Shown piece by piece: positions 59,400 to 64,000 of a stretch of 64,000 nt of DNA. Position numbers and translations under genes: made by a program. The notes beneath the pieces were generated by a model that saw only the letters and a program-made list of their open reading frames with translations, did not search any database and was not told where the DNA came from. Source of the stretch: Anagrus nilaparvatae (taxonomy: Eukaryota; Arthropoda; Insecta; Hymenoptera; Mymaridae). The DNA is taken from positions 3,658,001 to 3,722,000 of the forward strand of contig JAKSXM010000132.1 in assembly GCA_022575985.1 (NCBI GenBank), written 5' to 3'. Numbering within the stretch: the first letter of the stretch is position 1; the number at the start of each line of letters is the position of its first letter.

Positions 59400-59770
59400 A
59401 AACACATGTAAAAAAAATTAAAAAAAAAAAAAAAAAGTGACGCTTTTTGAGAAATTTGTATTTTCCAGTTTCCTTTAGTTTTTCCGATTTTACGGCTTTT
59501 CCTGAGGTTTTCCCGAAAAAATATGGTCAGATTCGGATTGGGCGGGAATTTTTACTACCCACCTTTGTATGGAAAATATTTTTTAGGCTTATTTAGGGCG
59601 TCCAGAAAATAAAAAGCAAACGGGTGGCTGAGAATTCGAAAAAAATCAAAATTGGAAAAACAGCTGCCAAATCGCAACCAAGCCACCTAGAGCCTTAAAA
59701 ATTGGCCAGTAACCATATTTTTACATACCAAACACAGTGCAATTAGTATTTTTTAAATCCAAGACATCGA
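59400..59770 (+). repeat. diverged copy of the outer arm of the 49.5-53.7 kb element
   Basis: Follows the order of 53300-53650: GTTTTTCCGATTTTACGG, GGTCAGATTCGGATT, GGGCGGGAATTTTTAC, CAGCTGCCAAAT, then CCAAACACAGTGCAATTAG matching CCAAACCCAACCCAATTAG. It is clearly older than the two arms there. Confidence 0.6.
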
Positions 59771-59815
59771 CCTCAGACTTGGGTAAAAATAGCTAAGAAC
59801 TACCGATATCTTAAT

Positions 59816-60185
59816 ACTATATATATTTGAAAATTTATTTGTTTGTTTGTTTGTCTGTTTGTACCCTAATGACGCAAGAACCGCCGAACCGATTGGCATC
59901 AAACCGGTGTCAAAATAAAGAAAAAAAGTCTGCGGGTGACATAGGCCATAGATTTTCTGCTCAGCTATCGTAGTTTTTGAGATATTTAATTTTTAGTATT
60001 TTTGAACTTGATAACATTTTTTAAAATTTTTATCAAAAATTGAAATATCTCGATAGTATCGAAAAATTTTCCTATCGCACTTCATAATATTCAATTCGGC
60101 ACTAATTTTTACGTATTCTCTGAAATTTTTATTCAAAACGGAGGTATCTTTAAAATTTTATAAAATATTTTTAAAATTTTTTACT
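59816..60185 (+). repeat. Helitron-like/short dispersed element, copy A
   Basis: Starts ACTATATATATTTG, has (TTTG)n, then ACGCAAGAACCGCCGAACC and GATTGGCATCAAACCGG. Matches 61033-61405 closely. ATATCTTAAT lies on both sides (59806-59815 and 60186-60195), which may be a target duplication or chance, because the right side is a TCTTAA microsatellite. The wording resembles 5' parts of insect Helitron-related elements. Confidence 0.5.
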
Positions 60186-60194
60186 ATATCTTAA

Positions 60195-60270
60195 TCTTAA
60201 TCTTAATCCTATCCTATCCTATCCTATCCTATCCTATCCTATCCTATCCTATCCTATCCTATCCTATCCT
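60195..60270. repeat. (ATCCT)n microsatellite
   Basis: About 15 ATCCT units just before the Helitron start. Confidence 0.9.
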
Positions 60271-61031
60271 ATATATATATAAATCTTTAATTATGTGTGT
60301 ATGTGTGTATGTCCGAACGCGATAAACTAGAAAACGATAAAAGCTACAGATATAGGGTTTACGGCAAAAGATGGCAAAAATTACGGGTCAAAACATAGGC
60401 TAGGTTTTATTTCGATTGGTAACAACAAAAAATTTTTATGTTGAAAAAACTGAATTTCCAAGAAAAAAATTTTTATCAAATTTTCAAAAAAAACCAAAAA
60501 AACGGAAAACCGAGGAAAAATTTTACTATAAAAAAGAATTTTATTCGATTCGGGCATATTTTTTACGTATCCACCTAAATTTTCAAGCTAATCGGCTCGA
60601 TCTGTCAAAAGTTACAATCATTTTTCAAAAATTATAAAAGTTTAGGAATAATATTATATATATTTGTAACTCTTACCGGTTACTAATTTAGTAGCTCAAT
60701 CAATAGAGTAACTAAAAGAAACTTGTACAGGTATTATCAGGGAGAATCCTAGAATTGTTAGTTGAGGGAAGCAACTGCCACTAGCAGGTCCTAGGGAAGG
60801 GTAATCAAGCTTTGTATCTCTGATCACTAATTATCCGCATGAGTTCCAACGCCCGTAATTTTTATGATTCAGTAAATTTTAGATAATAATTCGGGTAAAA
60901 AAAGGTTGTTATACAAAATATTGAGTAACCTAAAACAACATATCTTTGGAAAAATCAAGTTGCAGGGGTCCAGGGGGGCGCAGCCCCCTTGGCGGTTGCC
61001 GAGGTGAGCGAAGCGAGCCGGAGGCAGCTAG
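60267..61031 (+). mobile_element. non-autonomous Helitron (~765 bp)
   Basis: Starts TCCTATATATATATAAATC after an A, continues with (TGTA)-rich sequence and CCGAACGCGATAAACTAG, and ends with a hairpin (GGGGGCGCAGCCCCC near 60975), then GCGAAGCGAGCC and GGAGGCAGCTAG followed by T. A 5' TC, a 3' hairpin, terminal CTAG and A/T insertion site with no duplication are the Helitron hallmarks. The plus-strand frame 60416-60637 is Lys/Phe-rich and not a Rep protein. Confidence 0.75.
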
Positions 61032-61032
61032 T

Positions 61033-61405
61033 ACTATATATATTTGAAAATTTATTTGTTTGTTTGTCTGTTTGTCTGTTTGTACCCTAATGACGCAAGA
61101 GCCACCGAACCGATTGGCATGAAACCGGCGTCAAAATGAAGAAAAAAAAATGCGGGTGACATAGGCCCTATATTTTCTGATTAGCTATCGTAGTTTTTGA
61201 GATATTTAATTTTTAGTATTTTTGAACTTGATAACATTTTTTAAAATTTTTATCAAAAATTGAAATATCTCGATAGTATCGAAAAATTTTGGTATCGCAC
61301 TTCATAGTATTCAACTCAGCACTAATTTTTACGTATTCTCTGAAATTTTTATTCAAAACGGAGGTATCATTAAAATTTTATAAAATATTTTTAAAATTTT
61401 TTAAA
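61033..61405 (+). repeat. Helitron-like/short dispersed element, copy B
   Basis: Near-identical to copy A at 59816, starting immediately after the CTAG end of the Helitron. 61405-61640 follows without any recognised feature. Confidence 0.55.
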
Positions 61406-61639
61406 AATGGATATTTGTGTTAAGAAATTATTGTTTATCCATTACCCGCGACAAAATGTCGTTCTTGTGCGCACTCGTTAAGGTCACAGTGATCTCCGAT
61501 TAGGTTCAAAATTTATATATAAGTTAGATATAAGACCAACATGAACTGTATTAATTTTGAACCAAATCGAAAATATAGTACCGAAATTATTATCAATTTA
61601 CGGGAATAACAGCGTTAAAAACACAAAATGTCGATTATA

Positions 61640-61866
61640 AGACATAAAACATGATAAAATAAGCACTTTCAGGATGAAAATAATCATTCCAGGTTGTAGC
61701 GGATACCCTGGAGGTATAATTTTTCATTTTCCGCACAAATATATTTTCCGGTTTTCCAAGATGGCGGCCCGATAAATTTGAAAAAATGAACTTTTAATTT
61801 TACAAGGGGGTTTTTTAGGGCAAGAAGAACAAATATTCGCTGGAAAATATCCAATTTTAAATAGTA
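61640..61866 (-). repeat. inverted copy of the 125 bp repeat unit, with CCAAGATGGCGG
   Basis: Reverse complement of about 55176-55402, including CCAAGATGGCGGCCCG (61756-61771) against CGGGCCGTCATCTTGG (55271-55286). It closes the 54.9-61.9 kb block as a large inverted repeat. Confidence 0.75.
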
Positions 61867-62447
61867 ATAAATAATTATTTTTTACCTCCAGAAACTAGAA
61901 AACAAACTTCAATATTCCAGGAGGTCAGGTTCATAGGATCAGATCTGGATAAAACATTCAAAATTATTTTCTTACAAATATTTAAAAGCTAAGATAATTA
62001 ATTATATAATTTAAATGAAACTTTTTAAGGTTTTAATAATAAAAATTAAACATTTATTTCAATCACTTATTTTATTTTTTAAAATAATAATGTTGCAAGA
62101 GCTGCTCTTCAACTTTACACAAAACTTTTTTATTTTTAATTTATCATTTGTATAAGAAACTGCGGCAAATTTTGTTTTATAAGTACCCATAAAAATATTA
62201 ATACATTATTTTAAAAAAGCAGAGCGATATAAATTTAGACTAATTAAATTATTTGAGTAAATAAAATTTCTGCTATTCTAAACGTGAACACATTTGCTAC
62301 AAGTCAATGCGAGCCTACAGCAACATGTAAATATACATCTGCAGTCAAGTCAAAAATAAGGCTGACGGAAGAAAGCATTAGCTTCGCTGCATTTAAGGTG
62401 TTTATTGATAAGTTTCAAGCCATATTGAGTTGGCATCAGCGTATTTA

Positions 62448-62675
62448 CACGGAGAAAAATAACTGTTAAAAATAACAAAAATTGCTGGTTATGTTTACAT
62501 TATAAAGTTTTGTTATTTTCTGTTCAAATATTTTGTAAATATAACCATGTTTTTTGTTAGAATTACAATATTCTGACTTCATATTTGTAAAATTTACAAA
62601 TTTTTTTTGTAATTAAAACTAACCCCGTTTTACTAAAATTAACCTTGTAAAATATACAAAATATTTTTCTCCGTG
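62448..62675. mobile_element. 228 bp TA-flanked MITE
   Basis: Ends CACGGAGAAAAATAAC and TATTTTTCTCCGTG with TA on both sides (62446-62447 and 62676-62677). Interior TTTACAAATTTT-rich, non-coding. TA duplication fits Tc1/mariner-type MITEs. It sits directly upstream of a LINE reverse transcriptase fragment. Confidence 0.75.
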
Positions 62676-62683
62676 TATCTTAC

Positions 62684-62998
62684 AGCGCATAACATCTACT
62701 TTCCGCGATACAATTATCGATCTTAAAGACCGCTTAAGTGATGACAAGACATTCAGACTATTATACGCAGATGATCTTCAGATATATGTCCAGGTTCCTA
62801 CTGACCAAATCGAACAAGGTATTGCATATCTTTCGGAACGAGCTATAAAAGTAGTGGCATGGGCTAATGCAAATAATTTATCTATAAACATAAAGAAAAC
62901 ACAAGCGATTGTTTTTGGTTCTTCTACCACAGTTAATTTTCTTAAGAAATTTAATATTTCCAAAATAGTTGTCAACGATAGTGCCCGTAGGGAAACGC
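62684..62998 (+). pseudogene. LINE reverse transcriptase fragment (CR1-like)
   Basis: Frame: IIDLKDRLSDDKTFRLLYAD, DLQIYVQVPTDQIEQGIAYL, AIKVVAWANANNLSINIKKT and AIVFGSSTTVNFLKK. The active-site YADD is intact. This is palm motif C and the following helix of a non-LTR reverse transcriptase, closest in wording to the copy at 37.1-38.3 kb (LLYADDLQTYIQ, FFGSSK). Both ends are cut: at the left by the MITE region and at the right by unrelated sequence from about 62998. Confidence 0.8.
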
Positions 62999-63029
62999 TA
63001 CACGGATCGCACTCGATCCGATCAAATTT

Positions 63030-64000
63030 AACATGAAGCGTCCGCGGAAATTTTGAGCATATACTGTAGTATTATTAGCATATTGTAACGAGGCATTTTT
63101 GTTCATTACAAGCAAATATTAAATATTAAATTATTTAATATAAATTATTTAATATTTGCAAACACACATACACGCATATTCGCGCGCCTCAAGTCTTCAA
63201 GACAGAATATTTCTGCCTAACAACAATCAAATTTTAAAATATATTATTTTTAGTTTAAAAATATTCCAATAGAAGATTAATAAAAAGCAGCACCGATCAA
63301 TAAAAGTCATAGATTTCTATATCGACTGATAATGATTTATAGTATCAGCCGCACGGCGCTGTAAAAGAAGACCATGCCGCGCCGTTCGCTTTGCAAAACG
63401 AGCATTCCGGTTTCAGCTCTGGACCGCGACGTCACGCGCGATGTTCATAGAGCAGTTCACGGTTTCGCACCTCCAAGTGCCAAAAATACTGGTAAAGATA
63501 CGCGTGTTGCCTTGGAGCCATTTTCACATTAATTAAATAACTAATCACAAAAAGTTAATTATTGTTAATAGTGAAACCTTAATTTATGTGAAACAATAAT
63601 TTATATTAAATTAGCGACTACGGTCGCCATTACATTGCATAGCGATAATATTCAAATATTAAATAAAAGCTCGATCGTGTGAAGTGAGATAGCCGGCAGC
63701 AGACGATTTAATCCTGCACCAGCATTCACAAGCCTACATAATAAATCAGCATCTGGGCAGAAGCAACGAAGACATCACCCACAAGTAGACGACACCAGCA
63801 GCAGATATTACATCAGCGCGGTATCGTAAAGTGTGTGTATGTGTGAATGCGCGCGGATCGGGAATATTTTATGTAACGCCACGCGGGTTTATTATTCCGT
63901 ATTATAATATTTCAATTTTTGTTCAAAAGCCTACGAGGCAATTTAAAATCATAAAAGAATATAAAATTATTAATAAAGTTTTAGTTAAAAATCTTATAAT
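63030..64000. other. unidentified GC-richer segment at the window edge
   Basis: 63340-63480 and 63680-63880 are GC-richer than anything else in the right half of the window (CGCGACGTCACGCGCG-like sequence near 63426; GCAGCAGACG; GACACCAGCAGCAG). No long frame is visible. It starts near a TGTAACGAGGC phrase (about 63084), and a CTACGAGGC phrase recurs near 63932. It could be an LTR, a promoter/5' UTR, or the start of another element continuing past 64000. Confidence 0.25.

Noticed and set aside
60195..60270. Telomeric repeat
   Set aside because: (ATCCT)n is not the insect TTAGG repeat or a known variant, and it is only about 75 bp long.

Overview
The window looks like a strongly A+T-rich arthropod nuclear genome, most likely an insect. 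The evidence is spliced genes with 58-68 bp introns and a dense mix of CR1/Jockey-type LINEs, Penelope-like elements, Helitrons, a FLYWCH-type Mutator element and hAT and TA-target MITEs. A parasitoid hymenopteran would fit the base composition and the secreted serine protease homolog, but that is inference. There is no prokaryotic gene organisation, and most short open frames are chance runs in A/T-rich DNA.

Layout. 1-9.28 kb: A/T-rich non-coding DNA with one possible terminal exon. 9.29-17.8 kb: a nest of repeats around a 6.6 kb foldback element (10813-17423), whose near-identical arms each hold an array of about 56 bp monomers (about 15 left, about 45 right). 17.8-26 kb: A/T-rich DNA with hairpin elements, an orphan promoter-like patch (CRE plus NRF1-like site near 22.1 kb) and a tRNA-like SINE/hairpin composite. 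26.1-28.8 kb: a hAT MITE with a perfect 8 bp target duplication, then an internally deleted MULE. 28.8-36.1 kb: nothing recognisable. 36.1-44.5 kb: tandem repeats, a dead CR1-like LINE, and a MITE split by about 5.4 kb of nested insertions that include two Penelope-like fragments. 44.96-46.25 kb: a foldback element carrying CCAAGATGGCGG motifs. 46.4-47.5 kb: the only convincing intact host gene, a four-exon secreted serine protease homolog on the minus strand lacking the catalytic His and Ser. 48.1-54.3 kb: a minus-strand LINE split by a 4.2 kb TA-flanked element made almost wholly of nested palindromes. 54.4-61.9 kb: a Helitron helicase remnant, a roughly 125 bp repeat array split by a Penelope-like insertion, GTGAGT minisatellites and Helitron ends. 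62-64 kb: a LINE reverse transcriptase fragment next to a TA MITE, then an unidentified GC-richer segment.

The genes do not form a pathway. What unites the window is nested transposition and repeated large inverted repeats, at least five longer than 1 kb. Several non-autonomous repeats carry motifs that look like transcription-factor sites (TATCGATA, GCGCATGCGC, CCAAGATGGCGG), which is the most interesting recurring signal. All coordinates and matches were read by eye; identities and copy numbers are approximate.
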